Origin: DATJFQ01 sp035495555
GTDB taxonomy: Bacteria; Acidobacteriota; Vicinamibacteria; Vicinamibacterales; 2-12-FULL-66-21
Direction: 5' to 3'
Assembly (NCBI GenBank): GCA_035495555.1
Contig: DATJFQ010000078.1
Coordinates: 61,096 to 125,095 of the forward strand
Length of the DNA: 64,000 nucleotides
In this document: positions 45,144 through 54,023 of the stretch, piece after piece
How positions within the stretch are numbered: the stretch's first letter is position 1
How the letters are laid out: every line of letters starts with the position of its first letter
Notes under the pieces: generated by a model
Told to the model about the DNA's origin: nothing
Seen by the model: the letters and a program-made list of their open reading frames with translations, nothing else
The model's database searches: none
Translations under genes and position numbers: made by a program

Positions 45144-46210
45144 CGTGAGCGGCCCGCGCCGATGAGGCCCCGTCCGTCGGCGTGCGCGCGCACGAGCCGT
45201 TCGTAGACGGCGACGTATTCGTCGACCATTCGCATCGCACCGTACCGCGCCGCACCGCGTTCACGGACGCGGCGGCGGTCGAGCGCGAATACCCGCGACA
45301 GCCCGGCGGCCATCGCCTCTTCGTTCTCGAAGACGATCCCGGTGACGCCGTCCTCGATCACCTCACGGACGGCACCGCGGTCGAGGGCCGCGACCGGTGT
45401 GCCGCACGCCATCGATTCGGCGAGCACGAGGCCGAACGGCTCGCCGGACTGGACAGGATAGAGCAGCGCGCGCGCGCCGCCGAAGAGTTCCACTTTGCGT
45501 TCGTGGCCGACTTCGCCGGCGTAGATCACGCGCTCGCCGTCGACCAGTGGTTTGATCTTCTCGTGGTAATACTCGTCTTCGGGCGCCGCGAGGACGAGAC
45601 GAAGACCTGCTTTTTTCGCGATGTCGATGGCCTGAATCGGCCCCTTGCCGTCCGTGAAGCGGCCGAGGAACAGCAGGTAGTCGTCCGGCTGCTGACGGAA
45701 CGTGAAGCTGTCGGTATCGATCCCGTGAAGCACGGTCGCGACGACGTTGAGACCCGCGAGCAGGCGCGCCTGTTCCTTCGAGATGGCGACGAACGGCGCT
45801 TCAGGGTAGCGGCACCACAAGCGCACTTCTTCGACCGACGGCGAGTGGTGGAGCGTCTGCAGCAGCGGAACCGGACACAGCCGCGTGAACCCGAGCGACA
45901 TCGGGTAATACGCCGCCTGATAATGGATGACGTCGAAGTCGCGCGCGCGCTCGATCGCCGCCGCGAGGTTCAGCATCTCGTACAGTTCCCACGGCCACAT
46001 CGTCGTGTCGTGCCAGTAGCCGTGCGGGTAGACGGATTCGAGCGTCGCGGACGTCGTGCTGTCGCCCGTGGCGAACAGCGTCACGTCGTGCCCGCGTTTG
46101 ACGAGTCCTTCCGTCAGCAGCCACGTGACGAGTTCGACCGAGCCCGAGCCAACGGGCGGAACGGCCGTTGCGACGGGACAGATTTGCGCGATGCGCAGCG
46201 GACGGGTCAT
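45140..46210 (-). CDS. GT4-family glycosyltransferase
   Basis: 356 residues, GT-B fold. N-terminal part RIAQICPVATAVPPVGSGSVE, C-terminal nucleotide-sugar-binding part LLFLGRFTDGKG, VIYAGEVGHERKVELFGGARALLYPVQSGEPFGLVLAESMACG and the usual E-x7-E (EPFGLVLAE). It is a retaining transferase of cell-surface glycan synthesis; donor and acceptor unknown. It overlaps both neighbours by 4 nt. Confidence 0.94.
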   Translation of the reverse strand: MTRPLRIAQICPVATAVPPVGSGSVELVTWLLTEGLVKRGHDVTLFATGDSTTSATLESVYPHGYWHDTTMWPWELYEMLNLAAAIERARDFDVIHYQAAYYPMSLGFTRLCPVPLLQTLHHSPSVEEVRLWCRYPEAPFVAISKEQARLLAGLNVVATVLHGIDTDSFTFRQQPDDYLLFLGRFTDGKGPIQAIDIAKKAGLRLVLAAPEDEYYHEKIKPLVDGERVIYAGEVGHERKVELFGGARALLYPVQSGEPFGLVLAESMACGTPVAALDRGAVREVIEDGVTGIVFENEEAMAAGLSRVFALDRRRVRERGAARYGAMRMVDEYVAVYERLVRAHADGRGLIGAGRSR

Positions 46211-47325
46211 GCGGCCCTTTCGAGGAACGACGAGAGGACGGTCGAGGCCTCGAAGTGCTCGCGTGCGATGGCCGACGCGATCCTGGAATGCCGCGAGTAG
46301 TCGCCGTCGACCCTAGCGATCGCGTCCACCGCTTCCTCCGGGGTCGTGAACGAGAGCAGTCCTTCGCCGGACGGCAGGTGGCGCGACCACTCTGTATCCT
46401 GAACGATGGCTGGCCGGCCGGCGGCGAGATAGCATTCGGTCCGATCGCTGAACCATCCGCAACGCGTCGACACGTACGTATGTTTCGCGACGCCGAATTC
46501 GCCGCGCGACGACCGAATGAACGCGCGGTATTCGTCGGGCGTGCGCGAGACCTGCATGGCCGGGAGCGTGGCCCAGCCATGCTGCTGCAGGAACTGCTGC
46601 GGCCCGTTCACCGCGAGTTCGAAGCGCGGCCCCAGCCGCGACGGCAGGTCGAGGAAGCGCAGGAACTCGACGTCCTTGTTGCCGCCGACATCGGTGAAGC
46701 TCTCGATTGTCCAGCTCATGACGCTCGTGTAGCGGTCGCGTGTGGGGGGCGCGTCGGTCCGCCACAGCGAGGTGACGACGGGCTGCCACGTTTTCAACCA
46801 GACGAAGTCACCGGTCGGCACCCGGCAGACGTCTGTCCCGATGTTCGACCCGAACGTGAAGAGCGTGTCGAATCCGCGAAAGAACTGCACGTACCACTCG
46901 TCGTTCTTTGCGATGGAGAGCTGCGTAAACGCCGGGTCCGAGTCGATGAATGCCTTGCGCGGAATTCGTGCGTATTCGTCGCGCCAGAACCACGTGCCGC
47001 CCGACAGGTTGATGAACAGGTCAGCGGAGCTGGCGTAGTCGACGACCTGCGCGCGCGAGGCGCCGTGATAGCTGCCGTCGTAGTTGACGAACGACCACGC
47101 ATCGCCGAGCCCGTGCGGGCGCAGCGCGCCGTCGATGTAGCGCAGACCATACGAGGGATCCACGGCCCGCGTATTCTGCTCGGGGTCGTAGATGCACTCG
47201 CCGGTGTCTTCGATGTAGAAGACCTCGTGGCCAAGGGCACGAAGACCGAGGAGATACATCAGCGAACACCACGTCACCCCCCCGAGCGGGTAGCGGGCGA
47301 TGATCCCCGCGAAGAGGATCCTCAC
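46207..47325 (-). CDS. GT-B-type glycosyltransferase-like protein
   Basis: 372 residues. The N-terminus RILFAGIIARYPLGGVTWCSLMYLL (in parts) fits a GT-B nucleotide fold, and the C-terminal third (FGVAKHTYVSTRCGWFSDRTECYLAAGRPAIVQDTEW, LLSFTTPEEAVDAI) has the donor-site layout of CgeB-like and GT1-like transferases. GTG 47325 has AGGA 7 nt upstream and overlaps the ABC stop by 4 nt (GTGA); its own stop overlaps the GT4 start by 4 nt. Specific sugar unknown. Confidence 0.85.
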   Translation of the reverse strand: MRILFAGIIARYPLGGVTWCSLMYLLGLRALGHEVFYIEDTGECIYDPEQNTRAVDPSYGLRYIDGALRPHGLGDAWSFVNYDGSYHGASRAQVVDYASSADLFINLSGGTWFWRDEYARIPRKAFIDSDPAFTQLSIAKNDEWYVQFFRGFDTLFTFGSNIGTDVCRVPTGDFVWLKTWQPVVTSLWRTDAPPTRDRYTSVMSWTIESFTDVGGNKDVEFLRFLDLPSRLGPRFELAVNGPQQFLQQHGWATLPAMQVSRTPDEYRAFIRSSRGEFGVAKHTYVSTRCGWFSDRTECYLAAGRPAIVQDTEWSRHLPSGEGLLSFTTPEEAVDAIARVDGDYSRHSRIASAIAREHFEASTVLSSFLERAA

Positions 47326-49157
47326 AGGACTTCCTGTGCGAGCTCGTCCACCGTGAGCGGTTCGTCGAGTGATTTGCCGACGACCAGCCGCTGCCACATA
47401 CGCCGGTAGAGGTCGCTTTGCTGGAGGATGTCGTCGTGCCGGCCGCTCGCGACGATGCGGCCGCGATCGAGGACGAGAATCCGGTCGGCATCGCGGATCG
47501 TCGAGAGCCGGTGGGCGATGACGATCGTCGTGCGGCCGGCGCGCAGCCGCCGCAGCGCGCTGAAGACGATCTCTTCGGAGATGGCGTCCAACGACGAGGT
47601 GGGCTCGTCGAGGATCAGAATCGGCGCGTCCTTGAGCACGGCGCGTGCGATCGACATCCGTTGGCGCTCGCCGCCGGAGAGGCCGCTGCCGGTTTCGCCG
47701 ATCTGGTCGTCGTAGCCGTTCTCGAGCCGCGTGATGAACTCGTCGGCGTGCGCCGCGATCGCGGCGCGGCGCACCTCCTCGTCGGTCGCGTCGAGACGTC
47801 CGTAGCGGATGTTCTCGGCGATCGTGCCTCGGAAGAGCACCGGATCCTGCTGGACGAGCGCGATCCGCTCCCGCAGCGCCCGGAGATCGTAGGCGCGCAC
47901 GTCATGGCCGTCGATCAGCACGCGGCCCGACTGCGGGTCGTAGAACCGGGGAATCATGCTGACCGCAGTCGTTTTGCCCGATCCGGTCAGCCCGACGAGC
48001 GCGACGGTTTCGCCTGGCCTCGCTTCGAAGCTGATCTCGTGCAGCACGCCCGGATGCGTGTCGTAGCCGAAGCTGACGCGATCGAAGACGACATGGCCGC
48101 GCACGCTGCCCGGGTTCATCCCACGCGGCTCGTCGGCTACGACCTCGGGGGTCACCGCAAGCGTCTTGCGCACGCGACGCGCGCTGGCGAATGCTTCCTG
48201 GAGCGAACCGGCGGTGTGTGCGATGGCGGAGAGCGGGCCGTAAACGGACTCGAGATAGGCGATGACGACCAGCAGCGAACCGATGGTCAGTTCGCCCCGC
48301 AGCACGTGCATCCCGCCGACCCACAACACGAGCGTCGTTCCGACGATCGTCACCGACGTGATGCCGACCGAGAAGAGCGACTCCTGCCATGTCAGGCGGA
48401 TGCGCGACTGCATCGTCTCGCCGGCGCGGCGGCCGTAGCGCTGCTGTTCGTACCTCTCGCGCGCGAAACTCTTGATGACCCGAATGGCAGTGAACGACTC
48501 GTACAGACGCTCGGAGAGCGTGGACTCGAGTTCCTTCACGCGTTCCGCCCGCTCGCCCATCGGCGTGGTGTAAACGCGCAGAATCCAGTACAGAAAGGGC
48601 ACCACGAGCAGCGCCAGGAGCGCGAGCGTCGCGTCGAGGCGCACGAGAATCGTGAGCATGACGACGAGCGTCAGGGCCGCGGAGGCGAGCGGGAACAGGC
48701 CCGTCATGACGATGTTGTCGATGCAGTAGGCATCGGCATCGAGTCGATAGACGGCGTCGCCGGCGCTCACGCTGTTGTGATACCCCATGTCGAGCGCCTG
48801 CAGATGCGCGAACAGCGTTGCGCGGAGGTCGTAGACCATCCGCTGACCCGTGTCGACCTGAATCTGCGTGTGCCACATGGAGATCAACTGGCTCGCCACC
48901 TGCAGCACGAGGCCGCCGACGAGCACGATCGCCAACAGGCCGACGGCGGTTGCCCCGCCGATTGGATTCACGATCACCTGCGCCCAATGCGGCAGCGGAT
49001 GCCCGACGAGGACGTTGTCGACGACGACCTTCATCGGCCACGGCGTCAGCGCGCCGACGGCGACCTCGATGACCGACACGACCGCCAGCAGGGCGAGACG
49101 CCATCGGTAGGGCCCCATGTAGGACCGAATCCATCGTGTCAACGAGCGATCGATCAT
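47322..49157 (-). CDS. ABC exporter of the glycan cluster
   Basis: 611 residues: six-helix membrane domain (about 15-310) and nucleotide-binding domain with Walker A VGLTGSGKTT, Q-loop VQQDPVLFRG, signature LSGGERQRMS, Walker B ILILDEPTSSLD and H-loop VIAHRLST. As a homodimer it likely flips or exports the lipid-linked or free glycan made by its neighbours. ATG 49157 (or GTG 49160) follows AGAGGT that lies within a heptad repeat. Its stop overlaps the next gene by 4 nt, so translation is coupled with the two glycosyltransferases and the deacetylase. Confidence 0.94.
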   Translation of the reverse strand: MIDRSLTRWIRSYMGPYRWRLALLAVVSVIEVAVGALTPWPMKVVVDNVLVGHPLPHWAQVIVNPIGGATAVGLLAIVLVGGLVLQVASQLISMWHTQIQVDTGQRMVYDLRATLFAHLQALDMGYHNSVSAGDAVYRLDADAYCIDNIVMTGLFPLASAALTLVVMLTILVRLDATLALLALLVVPFLYWILRVYTTPMGERAERVKELESTLSERLYESFTAIRVIKSFARERYEQQRYGRRAGETMQSRIRLTWQESLFSVGITSVTIVGTTLVLWVGGMHVLRGELTIGSLLVVIAYLESVYGPLSAIAHTAGSLQEAFASARRVRKTLAVTPEVVADEPRGMNPGSVRGHVVFDRVSFGYDTHPGVLHEISFEARPGETVALVGLTGSGKTTAVSMIPRFYDPQSGRVLIDGHDVRAYDLRALRERIALVQQDPVLFRGTIAENIRYGRLDATDEEVRRAAIAAHADEFITRLENGYDDQIGETGSGLSGGERQRMSIARAVLKDAPILILDEPTSSLDAISEEIVFSALRRLRAGRTTIVIAHRLSTIRDADRILVLDRGRIVASGRHDDILQQSDLYRRMWQRLVVGKSLDEPLTVDELAQEVL

Positions 49158-49161
49158 CACA

Positions 49162-49261
49162 CCTCTAACCTCTCACCTCTAACCTCTCACCTCGCCCCTC
49201 GCGCCTCGCCCCTCCCGCCTCGCCTCTCGCCTCGCGCCTCCCGCCTCGCCTCCCGCCTCGC
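49162..49261 (+). repeat. Heptad repeat, CCTCNNN family
   Basis: About fourteen 7-mers CCTCNNN (CCTCTAA, CCTCTCA twice each, then CCTCGCC, CCTCGCG, CCTCCCG) with two short slips. On the minus strand it reads GAGG-rich, so the ABC gene's ribosome binding site is the last repeat unit. It fills the whole 106-nt space between the GH-GT2 and ABC genes. Confidence 0.88.
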
Positions 49262-49263
49262 GA

Positions 49264-52140
49264 TCACGTCCTGCGCCGTTCCGACACGCCACGCGTGCGC
49301 ATCAACGGCGGCCGCGCGGACGGATTCGGCTTCGCCTTCCGCGTCGCGACCGGCGGTTTCGGAGCGGCGGCGATCACGCGCGCGGCTGGCGGCTCGATGA
49401 TCACCGACGAGATCGGCTGCACCGCGACTTTCTGCTGATGGGCCGCCGGGAAGTAGTCGTCTGCCGCGTCCCAGACCGTCGGCGCGGCCGTCATCACGAA
49501 GAAGGCGCCGGTTGCGAGCACGGTCAACGCCTGCAGCGAACCGGCAGCAAAGCCCGCGAACGCGGGGCGCCACGACGGACCCTCGCCGAGCACCTGGAGT
49601 GCACTCGCCGCCGCAACTTCCTCCAGCGCCGCCTGCATGCGTGCGCTCGCCAGCGCGATCCGGCGGAACGCCCACCCGAGCGCGAATGCACAGACGAGGA
49701 CGAGCGCCAGCGATTGCGCGTTCCGCCCCGCGCGCTCCAGCAGCATGGCGGTCAGGATCGCCGCCGAGAGCGCCGCCATCGAGGCGATGCCTGACGCCGT
49801 GGGACGCACACGCGTGGACGTGCGCACCAGGCATTTGCCTTTCGCGTGCTCCTCGACCAGCCCGCGCGCCTCGAGCCGGCCGAACCCGGCGATCGGCAGC
49901 GCGACGTCCCACCGCTGAGACCAGCCTTCGTCGACATCGACGCGGCCCGCTCCTCGCTGACGCCGCAGCGCGGCGACGAGTTGATCGAGCAGCGACGGCA
50001 GTGACGTCCACTGCTCGGTCCAGTAGCGGCGTTCGAGGCGAACGCCGGCTGTCAACACCAGCGCGCGTCCGATCGAAGGAAGGCTGCGGATCGACGTCGC
50101 CGCCATGTTCTCGCTCAGATGCGACGGCGCGGCGAAGTGGCCGCGAATGCGCCCGCGGAGACGCGCAAGCGGCTGGACGATGTGCAGCCACGCCACGAGC
50201 AGTCGATCGATTACGCCCCCCGACGCGAACTCCACGTCGAAGGCGAACGACAGGCACCGCGACAGCGTCGTCATCAGGCCGACCGTGCCCAGCGCCAGCG
50301 CTGCGCGCCCGACGTCCGGTACGAGGAAAAGACCCGCAACGCCGGCGAGCGTCAGCAGGATCGACAGCACGATCCAGCCCGCCGACGTCGGGAGGAACGA
50401 GAGCCCGGATGCGCCGGCGTTGTACACGGACGGGAATGCCGCGGTACCCCAGGCGCCCGTGTTGAGCCGATCGCGATAGAGCGCGCGCACGAACGGCAGC
50501 GGACTGTAAATACGCCCGCGCCAGAGCATGTCCCCGCCGACGAATTTGTCCGGGTGCTTCAGCGCCAGCCAGGTTTCCCCCTCGCCGTAGCCGACTTGCT
50601 GGCGCCAGTAGGCGCGAACGCTCGCGCGGTGGCGGTGCCAGACGAGCGCCGACGGGGAGAAGCCGATCTTCCAGCCGCGCGCCTGAAGCCGCCAGCACAC
50701 GTCGACGTCGTCGCCCGCGCGCAGAAAAATCGGGTTGAAGCCGCCAATCGCGCGGAGCGCCTCGGCGCGGAACGCCATGTTGCAGCCGGGCACGTGTTCG
50801 GCGATGCGGTCGTCGAGCAGCACGTGTGTCGGACCGCCGGGCGCACGCGCGACGGACTGTGCGATCCATGGGTCATCGCTCGGGACCACGTTGGGGCCGC
50901 CCGAACCGACGACGTCGGATCGGAGGAACGGCTGCACCAGATACGCGAGCCACAACGGATCGACGCGAACGTCGGCGTCCGTGTAGGCGACGATCTCGCC
51001 GGTGGCGGCTTCGAGCCCGATGTTGCGGGCGAGGCTCAGTCCGCCGTTGGGCACGTCGATGACTCGACGGATCGTCTTCCCGGAGCCACGCTCCGCCCAG
51101 GCATGTGCGCGCGTGCCGGTATCGTCCGTCGAGCCGTCGTTGACGACAATGACTTCGAGTCGCGGATAGTCGAGCGCGTCGATCGATTCGAGACACTCGT
51201 CGATCGTGTCGGCCGCGTTATAAGCGCAGACGACGACCGAAACGGTCGGCCACGACTCGCGCGCGGCGGCGCCGAAGGGCGCATCCGCGAACGCACGCGA
51301 TACGACGGCAAGCGCGGGCTTCGGCTGCCGGTCCCGGTCCACGAGACCGAAGTGCCAGTCGGTGACGTCGAATCCGCCGCGCCACCATTCGTCGGTCCAG
51401 GCGAACGCGATCGCGCCGCAGGCGCCCTCCTCGAACGCGGCGCGGACGTGCATCGCGGTGATCGCGCCCTGGCCGTCTGCGCCTTCGCGGATGCTGTCGG
51501 CGCCCGCTTCGGCCAGCAGCATCGGCTTGTGGCCCGCGATGCTCTGCACCTGGGCCAGGTAGCCGCGCAGGTCTTGTTCGCGATGCAGATAGACGTTGAA
51601 GCTGCAGACGTCGAACGGCGAGAGATCCAGATAGCTCGTCGGCGGATAATTGACGTAGGTGAACAGCGCGTCCGGGGCGACGGCTCGCGCGCGTTCGCAG
51701 AGTTCCTGCAGAAAGGCTTCGACGCGTGCGCGACCGTGCCACCGCACCACGCTCGGCGGGATTTCGTTGCCCAACGCGAACATCAGAACCGCAGGATGTC
51801 CGGCGAGGCGCCGTAGCTGGGTTTCGATCTCGCGGAAGATTCCAGCCGTCAATTCGGCGTCGTCGAGGAAGGCGACGTGCTGCGTCCATGGGAGGCCGAC
51901 CAGGACGCGGAGGTCCGCATCGCGGGCGTCGTCGAGCAGCCAGATCGGCGGGGGCGTGTAGACGCGGACCGTGTTGAAGCCGGCCGCTGCCATCGCCCCG
52001 AAATCGCGGCGCACCGTCTCGCGCGGCGGGTACTGCAACCCGTCTTCGCGCGGAGCGAATGTGCCGTATGTAACGCCTTTGACCAGGAAGCGCCCTGTTC
52101 CCGCGAACAGGAACTTACCGTTGACCCTGACTGGCTGCAT
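49264..52140 (-). CDS. Membrane fusion of a glycosidase-like TIM barrel and a GT2 glycosyltransferase
   Basis: About 958 residues from ATG 52140 (ATG 52155 and GTG 52179 are in frame). Residues 1-290 resemble a clan-A glycosidase (GH2/GH5): FAPREDGLQYPPRETVRRDF, acid/base Asn-Glu in FALGNEIPP (N125, E126) and nucleophile Glu in MLLAEAGADS (E211), so catalysis seems intact. Residues 300-560 are GT2: SVVVCAYNAADTIDECL, VNDGSTDD, TDADVRVDPLW (DAD 388-390), GGFNPIFLRAGDDVDVCW and WRQQVGYGEG. Membrane segments follow at about 600-660 and 800-890, and the C-terminus is basic and Pro-rich. One polypeptide could extend a glycan and trim or transfer it. First gene of the cluster, before the ABC exporter. 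Confidence 0.88.
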   Translation of the reverse strand: MQPVRVNGKFLFAGTGRFLVKGVTYGTFAPREDGLQYPPRETVRRDFGAMAAAGFNTVRVYTPPPIWLLDDARDADLRVLVGLPWTQHVAFLDDAELTAGIFREIETQLRRLAGHPAVLMFALGNEIPPSVVRWHGRARVEAFLQELCERARAVAPDALFTYVNYPPTSYLDLSPFDVCSFNVYLHREQDLRGYLAQVQSIAGHKPMLLAEAGADSIREGADGQGAITAMHVRAAFEEGACGAIAFAWTDEWWRGGFDVTDWHFGLVDRDRQPKPALAVVSRAFADAPFGAAARESWPTVSVVVCAYNAADTIDECLESIDALDYPRLEVIVVNDGSTDDTGTRAHAWAERGSGKTIRRVIDVPNGGLSLARNIGLEAATGEIVAYTDADVRVDPLWLAYLVQPFLRSDVVGSGGPNVVPSDDPWIAQSVARAPGGPTHVLLDDRIAEHVPGCNMAFRAEALRAIGGFNPIFLRAGDDVDVCWRLQARGWKIGFSPSALVWHRHRASVRAYWRQQVGYGEGETWLALKHPDKFVGGDMLWRGRIYSPLPFVRALYRDRLNTGAWGTAAFPSVYNAGASGLSFLPTSAGWIVLSILLTLAGVAGLFLVPDVGRAALALGTVGLMTTLSRCLSFAFDVEFASGGVIDRLLVAWLHIVQPLARLRGRIRGHFAAPSHLSENMAATSIRSLPSIGRALVLTAGVRLERRYWTEQWTSLPSLLDQLVAALRRQRGAGRVDVDEGWSQRWDVALPIAGFGRLEARGLVEEHAKGKCLVRTSTRVRPTASGIASMAALSAAILTAMLLERAGRNAQSLALVLVCAFALGWAFRRIALASARMQAALEEVAAASALQVLGEGPSWRPAFAGFAAGSLQALTVLATGAFFVMTAAPTVWDAADDYFPAAHQQKVAVQPISSVIIEPPAARVIAAAPKPPVATRKAKPNPSARPPLMRTRGVSERRRT

Positions 52141-52194
52141 GAGTGTCGGAAGCATCAAGATTGCGGCCACGCGGCGCACCCGCGCAGTGCCCGT

Positions 52195-52235
52195 AAGTCA
52201 TTGGAAACAACCTATTTTGCCATATTTTTCTGAGC
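52195..52235. promoter_or_regulatory. AT-rich divergent promoter region
   Basis: A stretch including CCTATTTTGCCATATTTTTC stands out as AT-rich in this GC-rich sequence between the divergent GH-GT2 and outer-membrane-barrel genes. Promoters for both are likely here, but no consensus pair could be fixed. Confidence 0.4.
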
Positions 52236-52319
52236 CGTATCCGTGGCGGGACGGCACGGGTGTGGCGTTTTGGCGCGGACGCTTCGGAGCCGGGCAGACA
52301 TATTGCTGTGATTGGTAAC

Positions 52320-53495
52320 GTGCGCGTTCGTCCGCTGTATCTCGTGCTCTGTCTGCTGGTTGCCGCCTCGCGCGCCGCCGGCGCGCAGGATCCGCCGGAA
52401 CCCACTCGGCCTGCCGTCGATGAAAAAGACGCCAGCGACCGTGGCTGGATGGCTATGGCCGAACGCTGGTTCGATTCAGACGATGGTGAAGTCCCTCGGT
52501 TCACGATCGTGTTCGGCGGCATCAAACCTGGTTCCGGAGCGGCCGCCGGGCCCGCGGTCGCCTACACGTTCGGCGACGGCAGCTTCGTGCAGGCACGCGC
52601 GGAGTACTCGATTCACAGCTACAAGCTGCTCCAGGCGAATTATCAAAGCCGTTCGTTCGAATGGCTGCACGCCGTCGTGTCCGCCCGCGTCCGCTGGCAG
52701 GACGCGCCGTCGGTTGCGCTCTACGATCTCGGGGCCGATGCGTCGGACCTGCGGGCGCTGTATGCGGAGCGCAAAACGGAATACAGCGCACAGGCGGACC
52801 TGCGGCCGACGTCAATCACACGCGTCGTCGGAGGTTTCGGATACGAGAAATACCGTGTCGGCAACGGGCGTCTCGATCTGGAGGAGGACGAGCACCTGAC
52901 CGAGATCCCGCCGTTGCCGGGGCTCGGCGCGAGGCCCGCGTTTCTGCACGTGTTTGCTGCCGGCGCCATCGATGCGCGCCCGTCGGGCGACGTGAGCCGA
53001 CGCGGCTGGCGCCTCGACGCGGCGGCGCACCGTTTCAGCGATCGGGAGCAGGGCACGTACTCGTTCTCGCAATTCATCGGGGAAGCGGAGCAGCTCGTCC
53101 CGGTGGCGCAGGAGCGCGGCGCGCTCGGGCTCGTGGGGACCATCTGGGCCTTGACCGGGGACACCGTTCCGTTCTTTCTGATGCCGACGCTTGGAGGAGG
53201 CGATTACCTTCGCGGGTACAGGACCTATCGATTCCGCGATCGTGATGCGGTCGTCGTGACCGCGCAGTTCCAGTGGCGACTCCACGAGTGGGTCGACGGT
53301 GTCGCCTTCGTCGACGTGGGACGTGTGGCGCCTCGGCTGTCGGCACTTCGGCTCGGCGCGAGCCGCCCCACCGAGGGCGTCGGCGTGCGCGTGCGCACAC
53401 CGAAGAAGACGATCTTCAGATTCGACGTGGCGCGCAGCAACGAAGGGCTGCAATGGCTCATCGGGTTTTCGTCGAGAGCGTCAGCGGTATTTTGA
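52320..53495 (+). CDS. Outer-membrane beta-barrel protein (Omp85/BamA C-terminal type)
   Basis: About 391 residues. Signal peptide from GTG 52320 (RVRPLYLVLCLLVAASRAAGAQ split by the cleavage site); GTG 52308 is an alternative. The mature part begins acidic, then alternates amphipathic strands: FTIVFGGIKPGSGAAAGPAV, FVQARAEYSIHSYKLLQAN, FFLMPTLGGGDYLRGYRTYRF and FRDRDAVVVTAQFQWRLH; the LGGGDYLRGYRTYRFRD block resembles the conserved VRGF/Y loop of surface-antigen barrels. It ends in Phe. No POTRA domain is present, so it is a barrel-only relative; function unknown. Overlaps the DUF1440 gene tail to tail by 15 nt. Confidence 0.82.
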   Translation: MRVRPLYLVLCLLVAASRAAGAQDPPEPTRPAVDEKDASDRGWMAMAERWFDSDDGEVPRFTIVFGGIKPGSGAAAGPAVAYTFGDGSFVQARAEYSIHSYKLLQANYQSRSFEWLHAVVSARVRWQDAPSVALYDLGADASDLRALYAERKTEYSAQADLRPTSITRVVGGFGYEKYRVGNGRLDLEEDEHLTEIPPLPGLGARPAFLHVFAAGAIDARPSGDVSRRGWRLDAAAHRFSDREQGTYSFSQFIGEAEQLVPVAQERGALGLVGTIWALTGDTVPFFLMPTLGGGDYLRGYRTYRFRDRDAVVVTAQFQWRLHEWVDGVAFVDVGRVAPRLSALRLGASRPTEGVGVRVRTPKKTIFRFDVARSNEGLQWLIGFSSRASAVF

Positions 53496-54023
53496 GGCCG
53501 GCAGCATCAGCAGTTTCCTGACGCTCTCGGCCGTGAGTCCGTAGACGAGATGGGTGGCGAACGCCGAGATGTGGCTGCTCAGCGGATACTCGGTCGGCCC
53601 TTTCGACAGACCCGACAAGGGCACGCCGATCTCGTCGGCAAGGAGCCACACGGTCGCGCCGAAAGGAATGCCGCCCCAGGCGGTGATCTCGTCATTCTGA
53701 GACGCGGCGGCGCCATAGATTGCGCCGACGGCCCCGCCGAACGCGTAGTGCACGATGGATCCGCCAACGGGCTTGTCTTTCTGGGGCAGCGGTTTTCCGG
53801 TGACGGCGCGTGAGGCCGCGTCGGCCGCCTTGTATGTCGCCGGCTCCGACTGCGGCTTCCGATGCTGCTGCCCGCCGCCGCCGCTCGCGCCGCCCATGTC
53901 CTCGGAAATGCGCGAAAGCGCGTGCTGAAATTGCTCCATCGCGTACGACGCGACGAGGCCGCCGATCAGGCCGGCGACAACGTGTCTCGCGACGTGTCCC
54001 TTACTCGAGCTTCCGTACGGCAT
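53481..54023 (-). CDS. DUF1440 (YagU-like) membrane protein
   Basis: 180 residues. Two to four hydrophobic segments (HVVAGLIGGLVASYAMEQF, GSIVHYAFGGAVGAIYGAA, ITAWGGIPFGATVWLLADEI) and the family block PLSGLSKGPTEYPLSSHISAFATHLVYG. Inner-membrane protein of unknown function; E. coli YagU is linked to acid resistance. ATG 54023 has GGAGG 5 nt upstream. The gene begins inside asd: the last 58 nt of asd overlap it in another frame, so it may be the fifth gene of the riboswitch operon. Confidence 0.82.
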   Translation of the reverse strand: MPYGSSSKGHVARHVVAGLIGGLVASYAMEQFQHALSRISEDMGGASGGGGQQHRKPQSEPATYKAADAASRAVTGKPLPQKDKPVGGSIVHYAFGGAVGAIYGAAASQNDEITAWGGIPFGATVWLLADEIGVPLSGLSKGPTEYPLSSHISAFATHLVYGLTAESVRKLLMLPASKYR

